The notes below the pieces were generated by a model. The model saw only the letters and a list, made by a program, of their open reading frames with translations, was not told where the DNA came from and did not search any database. From Candidatus Zhuqueibacterota bacterium (GTDB lineage Bacteria > Zhuqueibacterota > Zhuqueibacteria > Oceanimicrobiales > Oceanimicrobiaceae): a stretch of 64,000 nt of DNA. The translations under genes and the position numbers were made by a program. The stretch lies in contig JAJDAD010000063.1 in assembly GCA_029262055.1 (NCBI GenBank), positions 238,831 to 302,830 on the forward strand, read 5' to 3'. This document shows, piece after piece, positions 1 to 7,907 of the stretch; position 1 is the first letter of the stretch, and each line of letters opens with the position of its first letter.

Positions 1-3
1 ATT

Positions 4-1341
4 TTATAAATCCGCGGCCTTCCACTTCCCACTACGGAAACGCAAGAAGTTGATAATGGACCTGGTCACTTCATCCGTGAGATGAACCGACCAGAGCGCC
101 ATCAGTGAATAGTTGCACACAAAGACCAGGAACCAGTTTAGGCTGACCTCAAACAAGATCACACTGAGAGCAGTCACAACCATGAGCCACTTCAGGTCAC
201 CTACGCCGCGCAGATTACCGATAAGCACTCCATCCAACGCCTTCGGGATTTGCACAAGTGCAAAAATGATTATCGCGGACGAGCCCAAGGCCACAACTTC
301 TGCTTCTGAAGTGAAGATTTCAACCAACCAGCGGCGCAGCATAACCATCACCACAAACACCGCTACTGAAAATACCAGCACGACGCGATTGGCCGCAAAA
401 GCAGTCCGGAAGGCCCCTTTGCGGTCGGCAGCACCTATGTTTTTCCCTACCAGTGTCATCGCGCCAATACTGAAGCCCAAATAGAACATTGACAGAATCG
501 CCTGAATGCGCAGGAAAACCTGGTGCACCGCCAGGACAACCACCCCAAGGCTCGCCGCATAACCGGTCACAACCAATTGACCTAATGCCCAAACAAGCTG
601 CTCGACGGTCGTCGGAATGCCGGCATTGAACAGGCGTTTGAAAGTCTTGGCGTTGGGCGTGGTCAGCTCTTTAAAAGAGAGAAACAGGCAGCAGCGATGA
701 CTGCGCAGTGCATAGAAAGTCGCCAAAGAGCCCAGCGAATGCGCGATGCCCATGGCACATGCCGCTCCCCGGACCTCGAGTCGAGGCAAACCGAGCAGGC
801 CAAAAATCAACATCGGCGCCAGAACAAAGTTGAACGCCACGACAGACAGGTTGATAGTCATCGCAATTCGGGTTTCTCCGGCAGCCCGGATGATACCAAG
901 GGCGACAAAGTTGGTAAGCACCAACGGTGCAAAGAAGGCAACGGTGCGCAGGTAGGTGACGCCGGCATTCCTTGCCTGCTCACCACCCTCACCAACCAGT
1001 TGAAAGATAAGCTCGGCTCCCCAATAGAATCCGGCGGCAATAATAACGGACATGATGATGCCAAGAATAAGAGCCTGGCCCATTATGTGGTTGGCTTCCC
1101 AGGTGTTATTGGCCCCAAGGTACCTGTTGATAATAATCGAGCTTCCTACAATGAAGGTAAGCAGGAGGGTCAGGACCACGACGATGATCTGTACGGCCAT
1201 GCCATGGCCCCCGAAGGCGCCGGCGCTTAGCTTGCCAATCAGAATGGCCTCGAACGTCCACATGAACGTCGAGGCCGAAAGATCAACAACTGCCGGCAGG
1301 GAGGTCTTTAGAATCTTCTTTAAAGGAGATGTGTCGGACAA
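4..1341 (-). CDS. MATE family efflux transporter
   Basis: Multidrug and toxin extrusion (MATE/NorM-like) inner-membrane antiporter of 445 residues, the usual length for the family. About twelve hydrophobic segments run through the whole protein, and the N-terminal region (residues 15-60, with the VVDLSASTF and GHGMAV stretches) and the second-half repeat near residue 240 fit the two-bundle MATE fold. MATE proteins expel cationic drugs or metabolites using Na+ or H+ gradients; the substrate cannot be told here. The start is a TTG at 1341 with an AAGGGA sequence about 11 bases upstream. The first in-frame ATG is at residue 27 inside the first membrane segment, so TTG is much more likely. The gene is complete, with its TAA stop three bases from the left edge. 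It is separated from the inositol synthase by about 150 bases that contain a strong hairpin. Confidence 0.9.
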   Translation of the reverse strand: MSDTSPLKKILKTSLPAVVDLSASTFMWTFEAILIGKLSAGAFGGHGMAVQIIVVVLTLLLTFIVGSSIIINRYLGANNTWEANHIMGQALILGIIMSVIIAAGFYWGAELIFQLVGEGGEQARNAGVTYLRTVAFFAPLVLTNFVALGIIRAAGETRIAMTINLSVVAFNFVLAPMLIFGLLGLPRLEVRGAACAMGIAHSLGSLATFYALRSHRCCLFLSFKELTTPNAKTFKRLFNAGIPTTVEQLVWALGQLVVTGYAASLGVVVLAVHQVFLRIQAILSMFYLGFSIGAMTLVGKNIGAADRKGAFRTAFAANRVVLVFSVAVFVVMVMLRRWLVEIFTSEAEVVALGSSAIIIFALVQIPKALDGVLIGNLRGVGDLKWLMVVTALSVILFEVSLNWFLVFVCNYSLMALWSVHLTDEVTRSIINFLRFRSGKWKAADL

Positions 1342-1414
1342 ATCAGACGATAATCCCTTAAGATGTCACTTGGCCGCTCACTCTCTGCCATTACCGCAAT
1401 GACGAGAGCGAGTA

Positions 1415-1457
1415 CTGAATGCAGTTGTCTCAAGAGTGCCGAAACAACTGCGTTCAG
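1415..1457. terminator. 14-bp hairpin between ino1-like gene and MATE gene
   Basis: Arms at 1415-1428 and 1444-1457 pair over 14 bases with one G-T wobble, around a 15-base loop. It lies just downstream of the ino1-like stop on the minus strand and upstream of the MATE start. No run of T follows on the minus strand, so it is not a classical intrinsic terminator. It may be an mRNA-stabilising 3-prime end, a Rho-assisted terminator or a leader structure of the MATE gene. Confidence 0.5.
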
Positions 1458-1493
1458 CAGCCGCCGATAGACGGCTTGTGGAGCAGTTACCTG

Positions 1494-2813
1494 TCAGTCG
1501 TAGTACTCGAGGCCGAGATGAGTAATGAGCTCCTCACCCTTGAGATACCGTAGCGTATTCTTTAACTTCATCAGTTGGATAAAGATGTCATGCTCAGGAT
1601 AAAGTCCCGCCGCAGCCTGAGGGCTCTTGAAATAAAATGACAGCCACTCCTGAATTCCCCGCATGCCGGAGCGCGACGCCAGGTCCAGGAACAGAATAAG
1701 ATCGAGCACGATCGGGGCTGCGAGAATGCTGTCTCTGCACAGGAAATCAATCTTTATCTGCATCGGATAGCCAAGCCATCCGAAAATATCGATATTGTCC
1801 CAGCCCTCTTTGTTATCTCCGCGCGGCGGATAGTAGTTGATCCGGACTTTGTGGTGAATGTCGCCGTAAAGATCGGGGTAAACCTCAGGCTGCAGAATGT
1901 AGTCGAGCACGCCAAGCTTGCTCACTTCTTTCGACTTGAAAGATTCCGGGTCATCCAAAACCTCGCCGTCCCGGTTGCCAAGAATGTTGGTTGAGAACCA
2001 TCCGTTCAGTCCCAGGCAACGTGACTTAAATCCGGGTGCAAGAATGGTTTTCATCAGAGTCTGGCCGGTCTTGAAATCTTTGCCCATAATCGGAACGTCC
2101 TGGGCCTTGGCAAAATCAACCATTGCCGGAAAGTCCACGGACAGGTTGGGAGCGCCATTGGCATACGGAACACCTTCAGCAATAGCAGCATAAGCATACA
2201 GCATACTGGGAGCGATTGACTGATGATTCTGTTTCATGGCGTTTTCAAAGGCGGACAGGTCCTTGAAAATGTCATCTTTCGGGTCCATGTAGATTTCGGT
2301 ACTGCCGCACCAAACCATGGCCATACGCGACAAATTTTGACTGCTCTTGAAGTTCCTGATATCCTCTCTTACTTTCTCCATCAAGTCCCATTTTGATCCC
2401 CCCGACTTGACATGGGTGCCGTCAAGCTTCTTGACATATTGCTTATCAAACACTGCTGGCCAGGGACGAGTCTGCTCCAGCTCCGGCTTGATCTGCTCCA
2501 ACAAGTAGCGGTCGAGCACACCGGCATTTGAGGCTGCATCAAAGCAGCTGTCTTCAAAAATATCCCAGCCACCAAACACCAAATCATCGAGACCTGCGAG
2601 AGGCACAAAGTCCTTTATCAACGGGCTACGGTTATCGGTTCTTTTTCCCAACCGTATGGTACCCATCTGCGTGACGGAACCGACAGGCTTGGCCAGTCCT
2701 TTCTTAATCGCTTCGACGCCGGCGACAAATGTCGTTGCCACTGCCCCCATTCCGGGCAGCAGGACTCCGAGCTTACCATCCGGTTCGACTATTTTTGTAC
2801 TTGGCTTGTTCAA
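1494..2813 (-). CDS. myo-inositol-1-phosphate synthase (INO1 family)
   Basis: Converts glucose 6-phosphate to 1D-myo-inositol 3-phosphate (also written L-myo-inositol 1-phosphate) with NAD as an internal redox cofactor; cytoplasmic. Length 439 residues, in the family range. Residues 15-28 hold the NAD-binding loop (LGVLLPGMGAVATT). The central block around residues 225-250 (NLSVDFPAM... and MGKDFKTGQT) contains the conserved catalytic lysine region, and LNGWFSTNILGNRDGEVL is a further family signature. The start is TTG at 2813, directly supported by AGGAGGGAG about six bases upstream; the first ATG is inside the NAD loop and so is too late. The next gene upstream on the same strand is a CDP-alcohol phosphatidyltransferase, which suggests the product feeds inositol phospholipid synthesis. 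The sequence resembles, from memory, the Bacteroidetes type used for inositol lipids. Confidence 0.93.
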   Translation of the reverse strand: MNKPSTKIVEPDGKLGVLLPGMGAVATTFVAGVEAIKKGLAKPVGSVTQMGTIRLGKRTDNRSPLIKDFVPLAGLDDLVFGGWDIFEDSCFDAASNAGVLDRYLLEQIKPELEQTRPWPAVFDKQYVKKLDGTHVKSGGSKWDLMEKVREDIRNFKSSQNLSRMAMVWCGSTEIYMDPKDDIFKDLSAFENAMKQNHQSIAPSMLYAYAAIAEGVPYANGAPNLSVDFPAMVDFAKAQDVPIMGKDFKTGQTLMKTILAPGFKSRCLGLNGWFSTNILGNRDGEVLDDPESFKSKEVSKLGVLDYILQPEVYPDLYGDIHHKVRINYYPPRGDNKEGWDNIDIFGWLGYPMQIKIDFLCRDSILAAPIVLDLILFLDLASRSGMRGIQEWLSFYFKSPQAAAGLYPEHDIFIQLMKLKNTLRYLKGEELITHLGLEYYD

Positions 2814-2911
2814 AACTCCCTCCTAATAAGATTATCCCTCGAAGATGTCTGCTGCTACGATTAGCATCCTTGAACCAGCGTCGCTCATTCGAAGTCCGAG
2901 AGATAGATTGG

Positions 2912-3565
2912 TTAATCTCCGAGCAACTCTTCCATTTCTTTGGAAGTAAGCTTTTCCTTTTTCTTCCCGTTTTCTACAATCCAGATGTGATAGAGCCGAT
3001 GGATCGCTGTTATGTTTGCCAAAACCGCGATAAGCATGATCGCAAAAATCAGAACGTACAAATGCACGAGGGCCCCGACGCCTATGTAAACCACTCTCTC
3101 GGGTCTCTGCATAATACCCACTTTACACTGAAACCCCAACGCTTCGGCGCGTGCACGGACATAACTCACCATCACGGAGCCGCCCAGAGCAAATGAAACA
3201 GCCACCGAAGTGATCATCATGTCCGCCTCGACGAAGTAGAACGCCAGTCCGAAAAACATGATGACTTCAGAATAGCGGTCGAGAGTGGAATCGTATAACG
3301 CCCCGAATTTGGTCACGCGGTTGGACAGGCGCGCGACTTTGCCATCGACAATATCAAAGGTGCCTGCCAGAAGCACAATTGCCCCGGCGATGCGCAGGTA
3401 ACCCGTGGCAAAAAGCAACGCAGCACCGACGGTCAGGATAAAGCCGATGGTTGTAAAAAAATTGGGGTTCAGCTCCAGCTTGATAAAAAAATCGATGACC
3501 GGCTGAATCAGACGCAAATACCAGCTCTTGATATCATCCGGCAGTATATTCAATTTAAGTTTCAT
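2912..3565 (-). CDS. CDP-alcohol phosphatidyltransferase, probable phosphatidylinositol phosphate synthase
   Basis: Integral membrane enzyme of 217 residues that transfers a phosphatidyl group from CDP-diacylglycerol to an alcohol. The full family motif is visible at about residues 70-97: D-x2-DG-x2-AR-x8-G-x3-D-x3-D (within FDIVDGKVARL and GALYDSTLDR). Several hydrophobic helices surround it. The later stretch SYVRARAEALG followed by GIMQRPERV is typical of the subgroup that uses inositol phosphate (bacterial and archaeal phosphatidylinositol phosphate synthases) as well as related PgsA proteins. The gene sits 98 bases upstream of the ino1-like gene on the same strand, so inositol 1-phosphate is the most economical acceptor. 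Phosphatidylglycerophosphate synthesis is the main alternative. The C-terminus carries a charged cytoplasmic tail. No strong Shine-Dalgarno sequence is seen before the ATG. Confidence 0.85.
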   Translation of the reverse strand: MKLKLNILPDDIKSWYLRLIQPVIDFFIKLELNPNFFTTIGFILTVGAALLFATGYLRIAGAIVLLAGTFDIVDGKVARLSNRVTKFGALYDSTLDRYSEVIMFFGLAFYFVEADMMITSVAVSFALGGSVMVSYVRARAEALGFQCKVGIMQRPERVVYIGVGALVHLYVLIFAIMLIAVLANITAIHRLYHIWIVENGKKKEKLTSKEMEELLGD

Positions 3566-3595
3566 AGGCTATAAAAGATAAACGGTTATTGTTAC

Positions 3596-4294
3596 CTATT
3601 TCGGCTTCCCGGCCACCACCACCACAAACTCGCCTTTTAGTTTCCTCGCCATCGACTCCTGGAGCAAGTCACTCAAACTCCCGCGCAAAACCTGCTCAAA
3701 CTTTTTTGTTAATTCACGCGCAATCGCCGCCTGCCGGTCCCCGAGAAAAGTCTCTAAATCCCTGAGTGTTCGCGTAATCCGGTGCGGCGACTCGTACAAC
3801 ACAATGGTCCTGACCTCGCCCTGCAACTCTTCGAGTCTCTTCCGCCGCCCCTTTTTGACCGGAAGAAATCCTTCAAAAACAAAACGGTCAGTCGGCAGCC
3901 CCGACAGCACGACTGCCGGCACAAAAGCCGTGGCTCCAGGCAGGGCCTCAATCTGGATATCGTTTACGATACACTCGCGCACGATGCGGAAAGCCGGATC
4001 CGAAATACCGGGAGTACCGGCATCGGAAACAAGCGCCACAGTTTTTCCAGAACACAGCTTGGCGAGCAGTTGCGGCAGCTTTCGCTCTTTGTTGTGATCA
4101 AAGTAACTGGTTGTGGGTGTGGCAATATCATAGTGCTGCAACAACACCCTCGTACGTCGGGTATCTTCAGCCGCAATCAGGTCGGCAGCCTGCAACACCT
4201 CTAAAGCACGCAAGGAAATATCCTTTAGATTGCCAATCGGCGTACTAACCAGGTAGAGCATACCCGGGCACGACTGGCTGCCGTCATCCCCCAT
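3596..4294 (-). CDS. rsmI: 16S rRNA (cytidine(1402)-2'-O)-methyltransferase
   Basis: RsmI-type methyltransferase, which modifies C1402 in the decoding centre of 16S rRNA using S-adenosylmethionine. The N-terminal signature LYLVSTPIGNLKDISLRAL begins at residue 13, AEDTRRTRVLL follows near residue 40, and the SAM-site stretch SDAGTPGISDPAF lies near residue 90. At 232 residues it is shorter than the roughly 280-residue Escherichia coli protein: it ends just after the methyltransferase core (GEFVVVVAGK) and lacks the C-terminal helical extension, which is common in several phyla. The eleven residues before the second methionine (MLYLVS) are not typical, so the true start may be the internal ATG near 4261. 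It lies 30 bases from the phosphatidyltransferase and 36 from the aminotransferase, so all are probably co-transcribed. Confidence 0.93.
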   Translation of the reverse strand: MGDDGSQSCPGMLYLVSTPIGNLKDISLRALEVLQAADLIAAEDTRRTRVLLQHYDIATPTTSYFDHNKERKLPQLLAKLCSGKTVALVSDAGTPGISDPAFRIVRECIVNDIQIEALPGATAFVPAVVLSGLPTDRFVFEGFLPVKKGRRKRLEELQGEVRTIVLYESPHRITRTLRDLETFLGDRQAAIARELTKKFEQVLRGSLSDLLQESMARKLKGEFVVVVAGKPK

Positions 4295-4330
4295 AAGACC
4301 AAAGCAGCGCTACTTTAAGCATGATTCCTT

Positions 4331-5656
4331 TCAAAGCACCTGCTGCAGGCTCTTGCGTATTATCTCAGTCGCTTCATCCGCGAGCTCAGTTGTCAGATTC
4401 AATGCCGGCCGAAACCTGATTGAATTTGGCCCGGAGCTCAGGGCGATCATTTTATTCTCATAAAAACGGGCCAGACACTTGTCCCGGGTTTCACCATCCT
4501 CGAGGTCAAAGGCAATCATCAAACCGCGCCCGCGAACACCGCCAACCTTGCCGGGGAAGTCATCCTGCAACCCCGTAAGCCTGGAGAGAAAATAGTCGCC
4601 TACTTTAGCCGCATTCTCCACCAGACTCTCAGTGACCATAATTTCCATGTATTTCCGGCATCTGACCATATCTACCAAATTGCCGCCCCAGGTCGAGTTG
4701 ATGCGACTGGATTTCTGAAAAACATTGTCATCAACTTCATCGATGCGCTTGCTGCAAAGAAAACCACAGACCTGGGTCTTCTTACCAAACGAAATCATGT
4801 CCGGAGTGACACCGAAGTGCTGGAAACACCACATTTTCCCCGTGAGGCCGGCTCCGGTTTGGACTTCATCAAAAATCAACATCACATCGTTTTCATTGGC
4901 AATCGTCCGGAGCTCGCGAAAAAACTCCTTACGGAAATGATTGTCTCCGCCTTCACCCTGAATCGGCTCGATGATGATGGCTGCGATATCGTCCGCATTG
5001 CTGCGGATCGCGTCTTTAATCTCGCGGACAGCCTGCTTTTCCAGGTCTACGACCCGCTCCAGGTTAGCTCCGGCCAGCGGAAACGCAATCTTGGGATTGG
5101 TTACGCGCGGCCAACTGAACTTCGGGAAGTAATCGGTCTTCGTCGGGTCCGTATTGGTCAGTGACAGAGTATAGCCGCTGCGGCCGTGAAACGCTTCTTT
5201 GAAATGGATGACCTGGGCACCCTTTTCGGTCGGGACACCTTTCGCAAAATTCTTACGAACTTTCCAGTCAAAGGCGGCCTTGAGCGCATTTTCGACCGCA
5301 AGGGAGCCACCGCTGACCAGGAACATATAGGGCAGCTCTTCCGGGATGGCGTGCTCGGAAAAAACTTTGACAAACTCCGCCATCTCCGCAGTGTAGAAAT
5401 CGGAATTGGACGGTTTCATCAAAGCGACACTCAGAATCTTCTCCTTGAACTCAGGCTCAAGTATGCGTGGATGGTTATGCCCAACCGGAACTGTAGCAAA
5501 AAAGCCAAACATGTCCAGGTATTCACACTGATGCAGTGAATCAAAGAGCCGGCTGCCCCGGCTCTTCTCTAGGTCGACGACAATATCCGAATAACCATCG
5601 ACTAGCATGTGTTGGTCTAAAGTCGGGAAAACATCCTGTGGTGACAGTTTAAGCAA
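4331..5656 (-). CDS. lat: L-lysine 6-transaminase (lysine epsilon-aminotransferase)
   Basis: Class III PLP-dependent aminotransferase of 441 residues that moves the epsilon-amino group of L-lysine to 2-oxoglutarate, giving 2-aminoadipate 6-semialdehyde and glutamate. The family-specific SFGKKTQVCGF segment at residues 289-299 carries the Schiff-base lysine (K292 or K293, matching the mycobacterial LAT motif), FDEVQTGAG at 262-270 holds the cofactor aspartate, and the N-terminal DMFGFFATVPVGHNHP is also LAT-like. The start is TTG at 5656 with AGGAG about six bases upstream; the next methionine is at residue 17. The stop of the aldehyde dehydrogenase is only 8 bases upstream, so the two genes form an operon for oxidising the lysine side chain to 2-aminoadipate. 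Confidence 0.9.
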   Translation of the reverse strand: MLKLSPQDVFPTLDQHMLVDGYSDIVVDLEKSRGSRLFDSLHQCEYLDMFGFFATVPVGHNHPRILEPEFKEKILSVALMKPSNSDFYTAEMAEFVKVFSEHAIPEELPYMFLVSGGSLAVENALKAAFDWKVRKNFAKGVPTEKGAQVIHFKEAFHGRSGYTLSLTNTDPTKTDYFPKFSWPRVTNPKIAFPLAGANLERVVDLEKQAVREIKDAIRSNADDIAAIIIEPIQGEGGDNHFRKEFFRELRTIANENDVMLIFDEVQTGAGLTGKMWCFQHFGVTPDMISFGKKTQVCGFLCSKRIDEVDDNVFQKSSRINSTWGGNLVDMVRCRKYMEIMVTESLVENAAKVGDYFLSRLTGLQDDFPGKVGGVRGRGLMIAFDLEDGETRDKCLARFYENKMIALSSGPNSIRFRPALNLTTELADEATEIIRKSLQQVL

Positions 5657-5664
5657 AGGAACTC

Positions 5665-7152
5665 CTAGTAGTTATCAATTTGGGCGCGCTGTAATTTGCC
5701 CGAATAGTCCACGAAGACAGACTTCGTCTCAGTGTAGAACTCATAGACTTCCCAGCCACCTTCGCGGTGCCCGTTGCCCGTTTCCTTCACACCGCCAAAC
5801 GGCATATGCGCCTCTGCGCCGATGGTGGGACCGTTAATGTATGTAATACCCGCTTCGATATCGCGCATCGCCTTAAACGCGCAATTAACGTCGTTGGTAT
5901 AAATCGAGGAAGAGAGACCGTACTTGGTGTTGTTGAGCACCTGAATTGCTTCTTCAAAAGAGTTGATCGTAAGTACGGACAGAACGGGACCAAATATCTC
6001 TTCTTTCGCGATGCGCATCTCCGGGGTTACTTCGGTGAAAATCGTGGGCTCGTGGAACCAGCCGTCAGCGCACGCTCCTTCCCGGTACGGGCTGCCGCCC
6101 AGGGCGAGCTTAGCCCCCTCGTCTTTGCCGATTCCAATGTATCTTTGGACGGTGTCGATCTGGTCTTGGTTGACCATGGGGCCGACATCGGTGTCCGATT
6201 GCAGGCCATCTCCAAGCCGAAGACTAGCGGCCCGCGACGTCAACATCTCCATAAACCGGTCATAAACCTTCGCGTGCAGAATCAGGCGGCTAGTGGCGGT
6301 ACAACGCTGACCCGTGGTGCCGAAGGCGCCCCACAGGACACCTTCAAGGGCGAGTTCCAAGTCCGCGTCATCCAGGACAATCTGGGCATTCTTCCCACCC
6401 AGCTCGAGCGAAACGCGTTTCAGAGTATCGCTGGCTGACTTTGAAATACTCTTGCCAACTACGGTGGACCCGGTGAAGGAGATCAAATCTACATTTTCAT
6501 GATTGACCAAAGGTGTCCCGACCGCGCTGCCACGCCCGTGCACCAGATTGATAGCTTTCGGCGGAATTCCTGCTTCGATGAGGATTTCAACAAACGTCGT
6601 TGCAGTCAACGGCGTATCGCTTGCCGGCTTAAAGACCACGGTGTTGCCACAAACCAGCGCCGGGAAGATTTTCCAGGTAGGTATCGCCATGGGAAAATTC
6701 CACGGGGTAATGATCCCGGCCACCCCGATCGGCCGGCGCACGGACATATTGAACTTATTATGAAGCTCGGACGGCACGGTGTGGCCAAACATCCGACGTC
6801 CTTCGGTGGCAGCATAGTAGGCAGTATCGATGCCTTCCTGCACATCTCCCATAGTTTCGTCAAGCACTTTGCCCATTTCGCGGGTCATGTTACTGGCGAT
6901 TTCCTTCTTGCGTGCTGTCATAATATCACCAACACGCCTGAGAATGTCCCCACGTTCCGGAGCAGGAGTAAGACGCCATGCATCGAAAGCTTCGCGGGCC
7001 GATTCGACGGCCGCATTTACCTCTTCAGCGCCAGAAGAAGGAAACGTCCCAATGATCTCATTCCAGTTGGCGGGATTGCGATTCTCAAACGTCTCCCCGC
7101 TCACGGCGTCTATCCATTTGCCGCCAATATGATTTTGATATCGCTTACTCAT
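5665..7152 (-). CDS. NAD(P)-dependent aldehyde dehydrogenase, probable 2-aminoadipate semialdehyde dehydrogenase
   Basis: Aldehyde dehydrogenase superfamily enzyme of 495 residues. The catalytic cysteine is C284 in GTTGQRCTATSR, the general base is E250 in SLELGGK, the oxyanion asparagine is in TPWNFP (residues 149-154), and the cofactor loop FTGSTVVG is at 226-233. The C-terminal MPFGGVKETGNGHREGG is typical of semialdehyde-type members. The substrate is inferred from context: the following gene, 8 bases away, makes 2-aminoadipate 6-semialdehyde from lysine, and this enzyme would oxidise it to 2-aminoadipate. The primary sequence alone would not separate it from other semialdehyde dehydrogenases. 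The ATG at 7152 has AGAGGG a few bases upstream. A perfect inverted repeat lies about 40 bases upstream of the start and may be an operator. Confidence 0.88.
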   Translation of the reverse strand: MSKRYQNHIGGKWIDAVSGETFENRNPANWNEIIGTFPSSGAEEVNAAVESAREAFDAWRLTPAPERGDILRRVGDIMTARKKEIASNMTREMGKVLDETMGDVQEGIDTAYYAATEGRRMFGHTVPSELHNKFNMSVRRPIGVAGIITPWNFPMAIPTWKIFPALVCGNTVVFKPASDTPLTATTFVEILIEAGIPPKAINLVHGRGSAVGTPLVNHENVDLISFTGSTVVGKSISKSASDTLKRVSLELGGKNAQIVLDDADLELALEGVLWGAFGTTGQRCTATSRLILHAKVYDRFMEMLTSRAASLRLGDGLQSDTDVGPMVNQDQIDTVQRYIGIGKDEGAKLALGGSPYREGACADGWFHEPTIFTEVTPEMRIAKEEIFGPVLSVLTINSFEEAIQVLNNTKYGLSSSIYTNDVNCAFKAMRDIEAGITYINGPTIGAEAHMPFGGVKETGNGHREGGWEVYEFYTETKSVFVDYSGKLQRAQIDNY

Positions 7153-7470
7153 TCAAACCCTCTGTTATTTCTTAGCCTCAAAATACAAACGCCCATTCGA
7201 GAATGGGTGCAGGTCTATCAAAAACAATAAAATAAATCAACAATTGTGAAAATGCTATCATTTTGCAAAACTAAAAAAGATAGAAAAATGCCGACTAAAA
7301 GTCAAGCTTCAAAATAAGTGCTGCGCCTCAAATATAAGTCGAATATCGTGGGCTGCGTGCGAGTAGAATTTCTATCCTTTCTTGTAAAGAATTCCGCCAA
7401 AACCCCGAATATCAAAAAAAGACAAACAAGTCCTTTATAGACACAACACAAGCTTGCCCTGGAGGTAATC
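7153..7470. other. divergent intergenic region between lysine operon and hemerythrin
   Basis: 318 bases, AT-rich, between two divergently transcribed units. Apart from the palindrome at 7192-7207 and the GGAGG ribosome binding site of the hemerythrin gene, no RNA gene or reading frame is convincing here. It must hold the promoters of both units. Confidence 0.5.
7192..7207. promoter_or_regulatory. perfect inverted repeat, candidate operator of the lysine operon
   Basis: CCCATTC at 7192-7198 and GAATGGG at 7201-7207 form a perfect 7+7 inverted repeat with a GA spacer. It sits 40 bases upstream of the aldehyde dehydrogenase start, where a dimeric repressor would be expected to bind. An RNA hairpin in the 5-prime leader is the alternative. 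No regulator gene is adjacent. Confidence 0.4.
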
Positions 7471-7872
7471 ATGCTAGAATGGGACGACAAATACCGCACC
7501 GGGATCGCCAAAATAGATGAACAACACAAGACCCTGTTCCAAATGCTGAACAAGTTTGAAGAAGACATCCATGATGGCAAGGCGGAAAGCGCCTTTAGAG
7601 CGACGCTGGTTTTCCTGTCCGGATATGTCAAGAATCATTTCGGCTACGAGGAGGAGTGTATGGCCGAACGCAACTGCCCGTTCGCACTACAGAACTTGCA
7701 GGCGCACCAGAAATTCATCGAGGCCTTCAGGATGTTTGAAGACAGGCTGGGCAATGAAGGTTTTAGCTGGGAGCTGTTGCGCGAACTCCACACTTCAGTG
7801 GAAGAATGGCTTACAAATCACATCTGCAAGGTAGACATCAAGTTGCGAGAGATAACCACGGCAGATGTCTGA
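7471..7872 (+). CDS. bacteriohemerythrin
   Basis: Cytoplasmic single-domain hemerythrin of 133 residues, which binds O2 (or NO) at a di-iron site in a four-helix bundle. The iron ligands are all visible: H19 in IDEQHK, H56 and E60 in YVKNHFGYEE, H79 in AHQKF, H117 and D122 in WLTNHICKVD. The N-terminal LEWDDKYRTGI tryptophan-containing segment is the usual one. A GGAGG ribosome binding site precedes the ATG by about 7 bases. The gene stands alone, divergent from the lysine operon and convergent with the sugar-nucleotide operon. Oxygen storage, sensing or delivery to a partner are all possible. Confidence 0.95.
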   Translation: MLEWDDKYRTGIAKIDEQHKTLFQMLNKFEEDIHDGKAESAFRATLVFLSGYVKNHFGYEEECMAERNCPFALQNLQAHQKFIEAFRMFEDRLGNEGFSWELLRELHTSVEEWLTNHICKVDIKLREITTADV

Positions 7873-7907
7873 TTTTAGTCTGAAGGATACCGGAACAAAT
7901 CCACCCT

